Source: a virus. From it: a stretch of DNA of 25,048 bases. The stretch spans positions 1 through 25,048 of the IMG/VR virus record IMGVR_UViG_3300032278_000110. One strand, written 5' to 3'. The notes below the pieces were generated by a model that had not been told where the DNA came from, ran no database searches, and was given only the letters and a program-made list of their open reading frames with translations. Positions 14,061-20,189 of the stretch are shown piece after piece. The stretch's first letter is position 1. Each line of letters opens with the position of its first letter. The translations under genes were made by a program, and so were the position numbers.

Positions 14061-14375
14061 TCAGGGCGAGTTCGAGGGGAACATTTGAGTCCACTTGTCG
14101 CCAATGAGTTCGTAGACTTCGACGCATAATAGACCGTGTCGTGCCGACAGCGCGTCGTTGAAGAAGACCCTTGTCTCCTTGTCGCTGTATTTGGTTTGGT
14201 CGGTCGGATTACACGCTTCGCAGGTCACGTCGTCATTCCACACCTCCGCGACCTGCATCTTGCAGGACCCGCAGACCGTGTAGTTTATCGACGCATACAC
14301 GACGATTGGGTAGTCGCCCACCCATACCTCGTCGACGCCTTCGTCGTTCGCTATCTCTGCCTCTGATTTTTCCAT
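14061..14375 (-). CDS. Small zinc-ribbon protein (104 aa)
   Basis: Starts at ATG 14375, with AGGAGGTGA about 10 nt upstream. The acidic N-terminus (MEKSEAEIANDEGVDE) leads into a beta-rich part with C35-x2-C38 and C52-x2-C55 (TVCGSCKMQ and TCEACNP), a compact zinc ribbon, followed by a C-terminal alpha/beta segment (ETRVFFNDALSARHG). It is a single-gene unit with its own promoter and TTTTA element. Function unknown; the ribbon may bind nucleic acid or a protein partner. Confidence 0.75.
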   Translation of the reverse strand: MEKSEAEIANDEGVDEVWVGDYPIVVYASINYTVCGSCKMQVAEVWNDDVTCEACNPTDQTKYSDKETRVFFNDALSARHGLLCVEVYELIGDKWTQMFPSNSP

Positions 14376-14399
14376 GGTAGTTTTTCACCTCCTTTCTAC

Positions 14400-14480
14400 T
14401 CTCAGTAGGACTTACAGGGTTATAAACCTTTCGTAGTCGTGAGTGGTCTGTGTATCATGTATGAGAGTGGGGAGAACTCT
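14400..14480 (-). promoter_or_regulatory. Promoter for the 104-aa gene
   Basis: Minus strand ACTACGAAAGGTTTATAAC with the TATA box at 14419-14428. GAGAACTC is at 14472-14479, about 45 bp upstream. Confidence 0.7.
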
Positions 14481-14488
14481 TGGTAGAG

Positions 14489-14530
14489 GCGGAGTAAAAG
14501 AGAGTTGGAGGGGTGGTCAGCCCCCCCATC
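14489..14530 (-). terminator. TTTTA-type terminator
   Basis: Follows the stop at 14540. Minus strand GGGGGGGCTGACCACCCCTC, then AACTCTCTTTTACTCC. A GGGG..CCCC pairing is possible. Confidence 0.45.
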
Positions 14531-14539
14531 TCTGGGGAT

Positions 14540-15259
14540 TTACTCGTAGCCCGAGTTATCGGAATACTCGTGTCCGCCGGGTCGAGGCTCCACATAGTAT
14601 GTCGCCTTCGAGTCAGCGGTCCATCCGGTCGGGATATACCCCTCGGGATAGGTCGAGTTTACGGAATCGTCGCCGCCCAAACTCTCGTAATGGGGTCGGA
14701 AGATTGTGGTCTTGTCCTTCGACTTCTGCTCCTCCCTGAGGAACGCCAGCACTATGTCGGCCAACGCCTTGCTCGGGAAAACGGTCCACTTGACCATAGT
14801 CACGACTGACCTATACCAGCCACCTTCCTCGGGTCCACCATACACCGAGTCATGTCTATACTTGGTCACGAAAGCCGGTCGGGGATTCATCTCAGTCCCA
14901 TACCACTCGTTCCTCCACAAGGTCGGCTGACCTGCATATTTCGATTCCTCGAAGTCGCTTTGCAGATAGTGGTCAGCGTCTCTGGCAGATTCTCCTCGCG
15001 TTGTGGTCATATCGTGGTAATGCTCTTCACGGGTCAACCACTCTGTCTTGAGCCCACCGTCGATGTGTCTTTCTCGATTCTTGTTGAGTTTCGGACAATA
15101 CTCGCCCTTCCATCTCGTGAACGCTTCGTCGAACGAAAACTCGCTGTAAATCGGACCCGGGTAGTCTCGGTTCTGACCCAATGGCTCACTTATCCATACT
15201 GCTCCTTGCAGAGCCGCGATTGCTTGCTCCTTCTCGATTTCACTTATCTCATTCATCAT
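14540..15259 (-). CDS. Hypothetical acidic protein (239 aa)
   Basis: Starts at ATG 15259 (a second ATG follows), with AGGAGGTGAG six bases upstream; its first base overlaps the TAA of the preceding gene. The protein begins MMNEISEIEKEQAIAALQ and is rich in Tyr, Trp, Glu and Asp, with no Cys pair; a central segment reads YRSVVTMVKWTVFPSKALAD. The C-terminus is Gly/Tyr/Asp-rich (YYVEPRPGGHEYSDNSGYE). It is last in a three-gene operon. I do not recognise a family. The acidic character could suit a protein-protein or DNA-mimic role, but nothing in the sequence proves this. Confidence 0.75.
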   Translation of the reverse strand: MMNEISEIEKEQAIAALQGAVWISEPLGQNRDYPGPIYSEFSFDEAFTRWKGEYCPKLNKNRERHIDGGLKTEWLTREEHYHDMTTTRGESARDADHYLQSDFEESKYAGQPTLWRNEWYGTEMNPRPAFVTKYRHDSVYGGPEEGGWYRSVVTMVKWTVFPSKALADIVLAFLREEQKSKDKTTIFRPHYESLGGDDSVNSTYPEGYIPTGWTADSKATYYVEPRPGGHEYSDNSGYE

Positions 15260-15678
15260 TATTTCTCACCTCCTGTTCTGATGTTCTCTGAATCTCGGCT
15301 CCATAGCCCTCGCTTTCTCTTGCTCTTCCGAGTCTTACCATGTCTCATAGTATCGAACTCATCGGGGTTCTCGAATAGAAGTCTCTTCTCAATCGCTCGC
15401 TTCATATCTTGCGTCTCATAGATGACCTTATCCAACTCATCCTCATCCAAGTGACTCACCACTATCTCGAAAATAGCATCGACCCTGCAACGCATCTCTT
15501 TGTGTTGCGCTCGATTCCTTGAGTCATGCTCATCCTTCTCCTGTTGTGTCGGGTTCCTCTTGTGTCTCCAACCTCGATTCAGACGTCGGCAACAGGGACC
15601 AATCTCTTGAAGAGACTTATTACTGAATCTCGTAAAGGGTCGACCACAATTCCCGCAGGTCGCGCCTTTCATACTCAT
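15259..15678 (-). CDS. Small Cys-cluster protein with charged tail (139 aa)
   Basis: The best start is ATG 15678, two bases after the preceding stop and with GGAGAG upstream; an in-frame ATG at 15693 would overlap the previous gene. N-terminal zinc site: C8-x2-C11 (TCGNCGRPF) with C29-C30 (IGPCCRR), a treble-clef-like spacing. Then comes a long charged helical part (HLDEDELDKVIYETQDMKRA) and a very basic C-terminus (GKTRKSKRKRG). It is the middle gene of a three-gene operon. The basic tail and zinc site suggest nucleic-acid binding. Confidence 0.7.
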   Translation of the reverse strand: MSMKGATCGNCGRPFTRFSNKSLQEIGPCCRRLNRGWRHKRNPTQQEKDEHDSRNRAQHKEMRCRVDAIFEIVVSHLDEDELDKVIYETQDMKRAIEKRLLFENPDEFDTMRHGKTRKSKRKRGLWSRDSENIRTGGEK

Positions 15679-15680
15679 AC

Positions 15681-16016
15681 TTATTCTCTCCATACCTCAC
15701 AGAATGTGCAGTCGCAGGTATTCTCGGGGAGTGGGAACATGAACTCATTCGCCCATATTATCTCTTGGTCCCAATCTCTTCCTTGACTCATTACTATTTT
15801 CTCGGAAATGACTTTTCTCGCGGCGGTGAGCCAGCGTCCCTTGTGGTCTTTAGCGCAGTCGCATGGGGCGACCACCCCCATCTCGTTTCCCACTCCCATG
15901 AAGACTCTTCTGCTCCAATCCAAGTGTGGTCCGCTGGTCCCGCATCTCTCACAATGGTTTAGAGCCTTGCGTCTCTTCCCTAATGGACTCCACTCAACGA
16001 TATCTCCTATTTTCAT
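15681..16016 (-). CDS. Small multi-Cys protein (111 aa)
   Basis: Starts at ATG 16016, first in its operon, about 20 nt after the predicted transcription start. Cys/His residues fall in three groups: C22-x2-C25 (HCERCG), C52-x-C54...H58 (PCDCAKDH) and C101-x-C103-x2-C106 (TCDCTFC), enough for two zinc sites. The N-terminal MKIGDIVEWSPLGK resembles a short beta-barrel start. Function unknown. Confidence 0.7.
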   Translation of the reverse strand: MKIGDIVEWSPLGKRRKALNHCERCGTSGPHLDWSRRVFMGVGNEMGVVAPCDCAKDHKGRWLTAARKVISEKIVMSQGRDWDQEIIWANEFMFPLPENTCDCTFCEVWRE

Positions 16017-16036
16017 GTCCCTCGATACCCCTGTCC

Positions 16037-16130
16037 TACTCCCTCATGGGGGTTCGCCCTTATAAGGTTTTCTGACTCAGGAGATGTCGGGTATTTGAGC
16101 CTACCGCGTGGTTAGATAGGACAGAGAACT
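16037..16130 (-). promoter_or_regulatory. Promoter of the 16016-14540 operon
   Basis: Minus strand CTGAGTCAGAAAACCTTAT, box CCTTATAAGG at 16058-16067, initiator-like GGGAGTAGG near 16037-16045. GAGAACTC is at 16124-16131, about 57 bp upstream. Confidence 0.7.
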
Positions 16131-16157
16131 CTGGTCGTGAGAGAGACGTAGTCCTCA

Positions 16158-16195
16158 GTAGTAAAAGACCGAATGAGGGCTACTCGGCCCCCCTA
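16158..16195 (-). terminator. TTTTA-type terminator overlapping a stop codon
   Basis: Minus strand GGGGGGCCGAGTAGCCCTCA, then TTCGGTCTTTTACTAC; the CCGA/TCGG stem contains the TAG stop of the gene ending at 16180. Confidence 0.5.
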
Positions 16196-16641
16196 CTCAC
16201 GCTCATCGGTGTCGTTCGGAAGAATAGGTCAATACCGTCTCTACCTGAATACACTCGGAGTTCATCACCCCTCGCGTCGTTAATGAGGCATTGGGTCCTG
16301 TTCGTATCGACCTCACCGACTATCTTCTTGAATAGTCGTTCTGCCTCAGTAGCCTCGACCGCGTCCCACCACCAAATCTCGGTGTCGTTCATCTTTCGAG
16401 GCCCCGGAGTATCTTCATCTCGTTCAAGTATTTGCTCGATTTTGAGATAACCCACCTCGTAGTGACCTCTTTCCTGAGTATATTGTATCGACTGCAAACC
16501 AAGAGCCACTTGTCTTATGCTCTTAATCTCGTCCCAATCTTTCTCTTTGAAGGTCCTCCACACGCTCTGCGCGTCAGTATGCTCCCACAGGCTATTGCTC
16601 TCTGCGAGAAGCATTCTGCTTTCTACCATCTCGTCGTCCAT
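16180..16641 (-). CDS. Hypothetical protein (153 aa)
   Basis: Starts at ATG 16641, with GGGAGGTGAT upstream, 30 nt after the previous gene. It is an acidic alpha/beta protein without Cys pairs, beginning MDDEMVESRMLLAESNSLWE and containing IRQVALGLQSIQYTQERGHY and a Trp-rich MNDTEIWWWDAVEATE. Last gene of the seven-gene nano-operon that starts at 17620; the stop lies inside the terminator. Family not recognised. Confidence 0.72.
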   Translation of the reverse strand: MDDEMVESRMLLAESNSLWEHTDAQSVWRTFKEKDWDEIKSIRQVALGLQSIQYTQERGHYEVGYLKIEQILERDEDTPGPRKMNDTEIWWWDAVEATEAERLFKKIVGEVDTNRTQCLINDARGDELRVYSGRDGIDLFFRTTPMSVSRGAE

Positions 16642-16671
16642 CTCTTATCACCTCCCTTCGGACCGTCGGAA

Positions 16672-16866
16672 TCACTCTTCCTCGTCTAACGCGACCTTGA
16701 AGATTTCTCGCACAATTTTCGGGTCTATGGTGGTCGATTTCATCATCTCGATGAACTCTTCTACCGTCCCTCCTTCTGCTATGACCTCATCTCCTCGCAT
16801 TACGCGAAAGAGCGGGCCTTCTTCTCCTAAGTCAGCGAGCTCGATTGCTTTTATCTCATCACTCAC
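16672..16866 (-). CDS. Small acidic protein (64 aa)
   Basis: The best start is GTG 16866, with GGAGGTG five bases upstream and a GTGA overlap with the preceding stop. A longer frame from ATG 16887 would begin upstream of this ribosome-binding site. The protein reads like a compact alpha/beta fold (PLFRVMRGDEVIAEGGTVEE) ending in an acidic helix. Function unknown. Confidence 0.65.
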   Translation of the reverse strand: MSDEIKAIELADLGEEGPLFRVMRGDEVIAEGGTVEEFIEMMKSTTIDPKIVREIFKVALDEEE

Positions 16867-17006
16867 ATCGTCACCTCCTTCAAACAACTCTTACAAATCC
16901 ATGCTCGGCCCCACGGGACCGATATTGGTAGATTGCACTCACACTTCATTTGCCTCGTCCTCCAATCTGCATCTCCTAAGATGCTCCCTCCACGGAACCA
17001 TCTCAT
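16863..17006 (-). CDS. Small zinc-ribbon protein (47 aa)
   Basis: Starts at ATG 17006 and stops at TGA 16863. It contains C22-x-C24 and C38-x2-C41 (MKCECNLP and WICKSCLKE), with Trp and Arg residues between. It fits exactly between the 97-residue and 64-residue genes and its stop overlaps the next start. It has no strong ribosome-binding site of its own, so translational coupling is likely. Cys spacing supports a real protein despite the small size. Confidence 0.6.
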   Translation of the reverse strand: MRWFRGGSILGDADWRTRQMKCECNLPISVPWGRAWICKSCLKEVTM

Positions 17007-17015
17007 TATGAATGC

Positions 17016-17309
17016 TCACGGACACCACCAATAACTCTGCAACATTCTCCAAGCATAACTCATGCGTGGGTCAATATTTCTGTCCCAACTCGCAAGTATC
17101 TCTTCCTTTGAATCTCCGCTTTCTTTCTCGGCAAACCACATACAACTCTGGTAGGTGTGGAAGGCTATGGTCGCTCTGATACGCTCAGTCGATGTGCGAT
17201 TGTCTCCAATAAGCCACTCCTTAACATGGTCACTTCCTATCATCTCGATAATGACTAACTCAGCGGCCTCATTCAAAGACTCACATACTGTTATCTCATC
17301 ATCACTCAT
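17016..17309 (-). CDS. Hypothetical acidic protein (97 aa)
   Basis: Starts at ATG 17309, with GGGAGGAG about 7 nt upstream; it overlaps the end of the 27-residue gene by 8 nt. It begins MSDDEITVCESLNEAAELVI and is mainly helical, with several Trp residues (SCMWFAEKES; RMLQSYWWCP). Similar in acidic character to the neighbouring small proteins. No family recognised. Confidence 0.7.
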   Translation of the reverse strand: MSDDEITVCESLNEAAELVIIEMIGSDHVKEWLIGDNRTSTERIRATIAFHTYQSCMWFAEKESGDSKEEILASWDRNIDPRMSYAWRMLQSYWWCP

Positions 17310-17385
17310 TCAACCACTCCTCCCAAATATACTCATCATGGATAACTCGAATCAATAGGCGGTCGGCTGGGAATCTCACTATCAT
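17302..17385 (-). CDS. Very small protein (27 aa) in overlapping operon
   Basis: ATG 17385 overlaps the previous stop as ATGA, and TGA 17302 lies inside the next gene. The product MIVRFPADRLLIRVIHDEYI ends EEWLNE and could be one strand-helix unit. Its existence rests only on exact start/stop linkage; it may serve mainly to carry ribosomes to the 97-residue gene. Confidence 0.4.
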   Translation of the reverse strand: MIVRFPADRLLIRVIHDEYIWEEWLNE

Positions 17386-17471
17386 GCCCAACTCCCCTTC
17401 TCACAACTCCAGCAGGCTCCGTTGAATTGTGGTCGTAATCTCATACCGCACTTCTCACACCGCTTGGTCAT
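17382..17471 (-). CDS. Tiny zinc-ribbon protein (29 aa)
   Basis: ATG 17471 overlaps the preceding stop as ATGA; TGA ends at 17382. C5-x2-C8-G and C20-x2-C23 (RCEKCGMR and ACWSCEKG) form a complete four-Cys ribbon in only 29 residues, with an aromatic and hydrophobic core between the two hairpins. Both ends overlap neighbouring frames. The Cys pattern makes chance unlikely. Confidence 0.6.
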   Translation of the reverse strand: MTKRCEKCGMRLRPQFNGACWSCEKGSWA

Positions 17472-17620
17472 TCTTCTTCATCTCCCACGAAATATACTCC
17501 GCAGGCCGGACACTCGATATGGGCTAACTCCCACCCCGGGTCGGGCTCAACGGTGATATACTCAGCAGGCTGGTCACATTTGCGGCAGGTCGTGCCGCAT
17601 GGTAATCTCTGCTTCGCCAT
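17468..17620 (-). CDS. Small zinc-ribbon protein (50 aa), leaderless
   Basis: Starts at ATG 17620, directly after TGGTAGT and about 25 nt from the TATA box, so translation is probably leaderless. The four-Cys ribbon is C12-x2-C15 and C37-x2-C40 (TCRKCDQ and ECPACGVYF), with an acidic tail (GDEEE). It is first in the seven-gene operon ending at 16180, whose genes mostly overlap by 4-8 nt. Single-ribbon proteins of this size often bind RNA polymerase or ribosomal components; here that is only a possibility. Confidence 0.7.
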   Translation of the reverse strand: MAKQRLPCGTTCRKCDQPAEYITVEPDPGWELAHIECPACGVYFVGDEEE

Positions 17621-17695
17621 ACTACCACATGGGCGTTCCCCCTTATAAGTCTTTCGAACTCTTGAGTCATGGGGGATTCGGGGATTGAGAACTCA
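17621..17695 (-). promoter_or_regulatory. Promoter of the nano-operon
   Basis: Minus strand ACTCAAGAGTTCGAAAGAC, box CTTATAAG at 17642-17649, initiator TGGTAGT at 17621-17627 adjoining ATG 17620. A second GAGAACTC is at 17688-17695. Confidence 0.75.
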
Positions 17696-17722
17696 TATTG
17701 TTCCAAAAAGTCGGTGAGAGTG

Positions 17723-17750
17723 AAAAAGGTCGCGCGGGGTGTGACCCCGC
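17723..17750 (-). terminator. Perfect hairpin terminator
   Basis: Minus strand GCGGGG/CCCCGC stem with a 5-nt loop, GCGACC, then five T. Lies just after the stop of the zinc-knuckle gene at 17758. Confidence 0.8.
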
Positions 17751-17757
17751 CTGTAAA

Positions 17758-18039
17758 TCACTCGTTCTTAGACTCTCGAAGAGCGTCAAAGACCTGCCGT
17801 CCTGTGAAGGTCGAACCACATGTCGGGCAAGCGCAGGTCTTGGTGTTCAACTCTGCATTTACCTCGCTGGTGTTCTCCACTTCCAGACCGATGGCCTTCT
17901 GCTCGATAACGGGGACGGGTCGGGGTGACCCAACTCTCCTCTTAAAGGAACAGGTCTTGATGTTGTGACCTACCCTTCCGCACTTCGAGCAAGCGTGTGC
18001 TTTTCTCGCATTCTTCATTTGTCCTCTGACTTCCGCCAT
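17758..18039 (-). CDS. Zinc-knuckle (CCHC) protein (93 aa), leaderless
   Basis: The start at ATG 18039 is preferred because TGGTAGT touches it and the TATA box lies 25 nt away; longer frames begin upstream of the predicted transcript. Residues 17-30 (ACSKCGRVGHNIKTC) match the CX2CX4HX4C zinc-knuckle consensus exactly, and residues 69-74 hold a second group C69-x-C71-x2-C74. The middle is low complexity. Zinc knuckles bind single-stranded nucleic acid and are common in retroviral Gag and eukaryotic RNA proteins, less so in archaea. It is a one-gene unit with its own promoter and terminator. RNA binding is likely. Confidence 0.78.
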   Translation of the reverse strand: MAEVRGQMKNARKAHACSKCGRVGHNIKTCSFKRRVGSPRPVPVIEQKAIGLEVENTSEVNAELNTKTCACPTCGSTFTGRQVFDALRESKNE

Positions 18040-18092
18040 ACTACCACATAGTCTAACAGGCATATAAACATTTCTGACTCAGGAGTTCTCCG
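18040..18092 (-). promoter_or_regulatory. Promoter of the zinc-knuckle gene
   Basis: Minus strand GGAGTTCTCC... hmm-free core: GGAGAACTCC (18082-18091) palindrome, CTGAGTCAGAAATG, box TGTTTATATG (18061-18070), then TGGTAGT (18040-18046) at ATG 18039. Confidence 0.72.
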
Positions 18093-18129
18093 GTTCAGAC
18101 GGGTGGCCGGTAGGCTCGGATAAGGCCAT

Positions 18130-18180
18130 AACTCAAGAGATGGAAACACTTATAAGGGGCAACCCACATCTGGTAGTATG
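18130..18180 (+). promoter_or_regulatory. Promoter of the 246-aa gene
   Basis: ACTCAAGAGATGGAAACACTTATAAGG in outline: BRE-like GGAAACA, box CTTATAAG (18149-18156), initiator TGGTAGT (18171-18177) directly followed by ATG 18178 of a short upstream ORF. Confidence 0.75.
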
Positions 18181-18222
18181 AAGCGGGAGGATTACGATAC
18201 CCCGAGGAGGTGTAAATTATGA
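18178..18222 (+). promoter_or_regulatory. 14-codon leaderless upstream ORF overlapping the main start
   Basis: ATG directly after TGGTAGT opens MKREDYDTPRRCKL and stops at TGA 18220-18222, sharing ATGA with the main ATG at 18219. The main ribosome-binding site GAGGAGGTG lies inside it. Likely translated leaderlessly and coupled to the main gene. Confidence 0.5.
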
Positions 18223-18959
18223 GTAAGAGTAAAGTCATTGAGCAAACAACGCAGAGACACGCAACGAGACAAGTATCAGCGACCTTCGTGAAGGTTGGAG
18301 ACACCGACAACCACGATGGGGAGTGGAGGAAGCCTTCTGAGAAGGGGACGGATGCCGACCTGATGCTTCTGAGAAGATTGGCTTCTACCTATGGAATCGA
18401 GATGCGACACTATTCTTGGAGCAACGATACCATAGAACTCGAAGATACGGTCAGAAAGAACGAGACCTTCTATGTGGAGATAACCGATGGGAGCGGTTCA
18501 ACCGAAGAGTTCGAGGTGGTGGAATCCCGACAGAAGTGGTTCCTTGAGAACATAGCACCCATTCTCGAAGCGAGCGGATGCGCGGTCATGCGACGAAAGG
18601 TGGTTGAGGAGAAGCAAAAGGCTCCTTACATCCAGAGCCGCTATCGTGAGACTAACATTGACGGGGAGAATCCTGATTGGGACCTGCCCGAGGGCGTATC
18701 TGTTGAGATTAGTGAATTGGACTTGACCGGCGGAAAGGTCGTCATAGAGGCGACCAGCGTGGGAGGGACGGCGACAAAGAACGGAGCCAACCTAACCGAG
18801 GACAGCGTGGAGAAGGCAATCAGATACCTCCACGACTGCATCATCGACACGCTAAGAGAGTTCGACTGCTGGGATGAGGACCTATACACCAGAGAGTGCC
18901 AGACCAACCTGTCTGCCGAGTCCATCCGAGTTTGCGACACAGCATTCCTGAGTGACTGA
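18219..18959 (+). CDS. Hypothetical protein (246 aa)
   Basis: Starts at ATG 18219, with GAGGAGGTG seven bases upstream. It is an acidic soluble protein with alternating charged helices and strands. Recognisable stretches are DADLMLLRRLASTYGIEMRHY, a central EEFEVVESRQKWFLENIAPI and a C-terminal helical part (EKAIRYLHDCIIDTLREFDCWD). Three Cys near the end are not spaced like a zinc ribbon. No catalytic motif or membrane segment is visible. It is a one-gene unit ending in a strong bidirectional hairpin. I do not recognise the family. Confidence 0.8.
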   Translation: MSKSKVIEQTTQRHATRQVSATFVKVGDTDNHDGEWRKPSEKGTDADLMLLRRLASTYGIEMRHYSWSNDTIELEDTVRKNETFYVEITDGSGSTEEFEVVESRQKWFLENIAPILEASGCAVMRRKVVEEKQKAPYIQSRYRETNIDGENPDWDLPEGVSVEISELDLTGGKVVIEATSVGGTATKNGANLTEDSVEKAIRYLHDCIIDTLREFDCWDEDLYTRECQTNLSAESIRVCDTAFLSD

Positions 18960-18982
18960 TTAGGTCACCCGGACGACATAAC

Positions 18983-19012
18983 CCCCCCTCGCGGGAGTCA
19001 CGGCGAGGGGGG
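18983..19012. terminator. Bidirectional hairpin between convergent genes
   Basis: CCCCCCTCGC/GCGAGGGGGG 10-bp stem with a 10-nt loop. It lies between the stops of the rightward 18219 gene and the leftward 19021 gene. GGTCACCC occurs on each side (18963-18970 and 19011-19018). Confidence 0.75.
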
Positions 19013-19020
19013 TCACCCTC

Positions 19021-19680
19021 TTAAGGGGTGGCGGTAGAGTCCTTCCATCTCTCCCTGTTGGGACCCCACTTCGAGTTGAACCCCGCTTGATGCTCACACC
19101 AATCATCGACCGCTTGTTCGAGCGTCACATCGGGAAGGTCGGGAACCATAATGTCCTCGGCTTCGCAGATTGAGTCCCAACACCTTCTCAATAATGCTAA
19201 AAGAGATTCGGAATCGCAATCTCCCGCCCGGAGCTCGGCACAGTATGCTCTTGCGGTGCGGTCACAGTTTCTCATCCTGTTCGTCACTCCTCGGGGAACA
19301 GCGAGCCCATAACCAGCATTGTCGCATCTCACTATCTTCCATGTCTCGGCCTCGAAATTACCTATCTCCATAGTTATGGAGTCCACTCCATGCCACGACT
19401 TCTTAGGGAATATCTCACCCACTTCGCCTTCTCCGCGTATCAGAAGAGCCCCTGCATTAAGGACCCAAAACCGCTGACCCCGCATCGCTTGGTCCATCCA
19501 TCGGACAGACCTGCCTCGCATCCATTCTTGGTGCTCCGCAAACTCCTCATCAGTCATCCTTCTCGATTCATCACTCATGAAAGAGGGGAAGAACGGGTCC
19601 TCCCGTTGGTCCATACATCTGACCCAATCAGCCGCATTCTCAAAATCCTTATCACTCACATCACATCTTCTCTTATACAT
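19021..19680 (-). CDS. Hypothetical protein (219 aa)
   Basis: Starts at ATG 19680, with GGGAGTG six bases upstream. An acidic, Trp- and Cys-containing protein: an N-terminal helical part (DKDFENAADWVRCMDQRED), a beta-rich middle (RFWVLNAGALLIRGEGEVGE and WKIVRCDNAGYGLAVPRG), and a helical Cys-containing C-terminal part (LLALLRRCWDSICEAEDI). Cys residues are scattered and do not form a clear zinc site. It has its own promoter with an initiator-linked GTG upstream. Family not recognised. Confidence 0.77.
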   Translation of the reverse strand: MYKRRCDVSDKDFENAADWVRCMDQREDPFFPSFMSDESRRMTDEEFAEHQEWMRGRSVRWMDQAMRGQRFWVLNAGALLIRGEGEVGEIFPKKSWHGVDSITMEIGNFEAETWKIVRCDNAGYGLAVPRGVTNRMRNCDRTARAYCAELRAGDCDSESLLALLRRCWDSICEAEDIMVPDLPDVTLEQAVDDWCEHQAGFNSKWGPNRERWKDSTATP

Positions 19681-19745
19681 ATCTACACTCCCGCCTTTTT
19701 TCCGACACTACCATATAGGGGTTGCCGGATATAAACCTTTCGGAC
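19673..19745 (-). promoter_or_regulatory. Promoter and possible upstream ORF of the 219-aa gene
   Basis: Minus strand GAGTCCGAAAGG, box GTTTATATC (19729-19738), TGGTAGTGTC around 19706-19714. A GTG there opens an 11-codon ORF (MSEKRRECRYV) ending at 19673 and overlapping the main ATG 19680. GAGTTCTCC lies just upstream of the BRE-like part. Confidence 0.65.
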
Positions 19746-19976
19746 TCAGGAGAACTCACCCAACACCCACGAGAGACACAGGTAGTGAGGCTTTACCCCA
19801 AGCACTCGAATGCAATCTCGACCGCGCCCCACAACGACGGCCAAAAATTCTCCGGGGAAAGAGCGATGAAGAACCGCTCGTGTTCGAGTCTTCCCCTTAG
19901 AGTTGTATGGGCTCTCGACACCGTGATGACTCCGCAACGACCTATGAATGGGTCGCCGCTTTGCTGTTTTCTCCAT
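19746..19976 (-). CDS. Possible small basic protein (76 aa)
   Basis: ATG 19976 is preceded by GGAGGAG at proper distance, the main evidence for a gene. The product (MEKTAKRRPIHRSLRSHHG...) is Arg/His-rich without a recognisable domain. No TATA box is seen before it, a terminator-like hairpin (20013-20047) precedes it, and its 3' end runs into the promoter of the 219-residue gene. It may be a read-through gene of the 20190 unit or a chance frame. Confidence 0.4.
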   Translation of the reverse strand: MEKTAKRRPIHRSLRSHHGVESPYNSKGKTRTRAVLHRSFPGEFLAVVVGRGRDCIRVLGVKPHYLCLSWVLGEFS

Positions 19977-20012
19977 CTTTACTCCTCCACGATTGCAGTC
20001 GGTCAGGAGCCG

Positions 20013-20047
20013 AAAAACCCTCAAATTGTAATGAGATGAAGTGAGGG
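20013..20047 (-). terminator. Hairpin plus T-run terminator
   Basis: Minus strand CCCTCA/TGAGGG stem (20042-20047/20018-20023) with an 18-nt loop, then TTTTT. Probably ends the transcript of the gene stopping at 20190. Confidence 0.55.
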
Positions 20048-20086
20048 GGGAGAAACACGGGTCAGTTGGCCCTTCCTCGCGCTACC

Positions 20087-20160
20087 ATCCAGCACACGGC
20101 TCGAATAGATGGACCGGCGTGTCCCCGTGTCGCGTGTGGCCGGTCCAGCACACGCAGGGT
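20087..20160. repeat. Large inverted repeat with flanking direct repeats
   Basis: GGACCGGC/GCCGGTCC arms of 8 bp (about 20112-20119/20139-20146) with a GT-rich loop. TCCAGCACACG occurs on both sides. It lies in the 3' region of the gene ending at 20190; it could fold in the mRNA or be a protein site. Confidence 0.5.
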
Positions 20161-20189
20161 CTGGTCATCCTAACGATAGGGTGAGTTGT

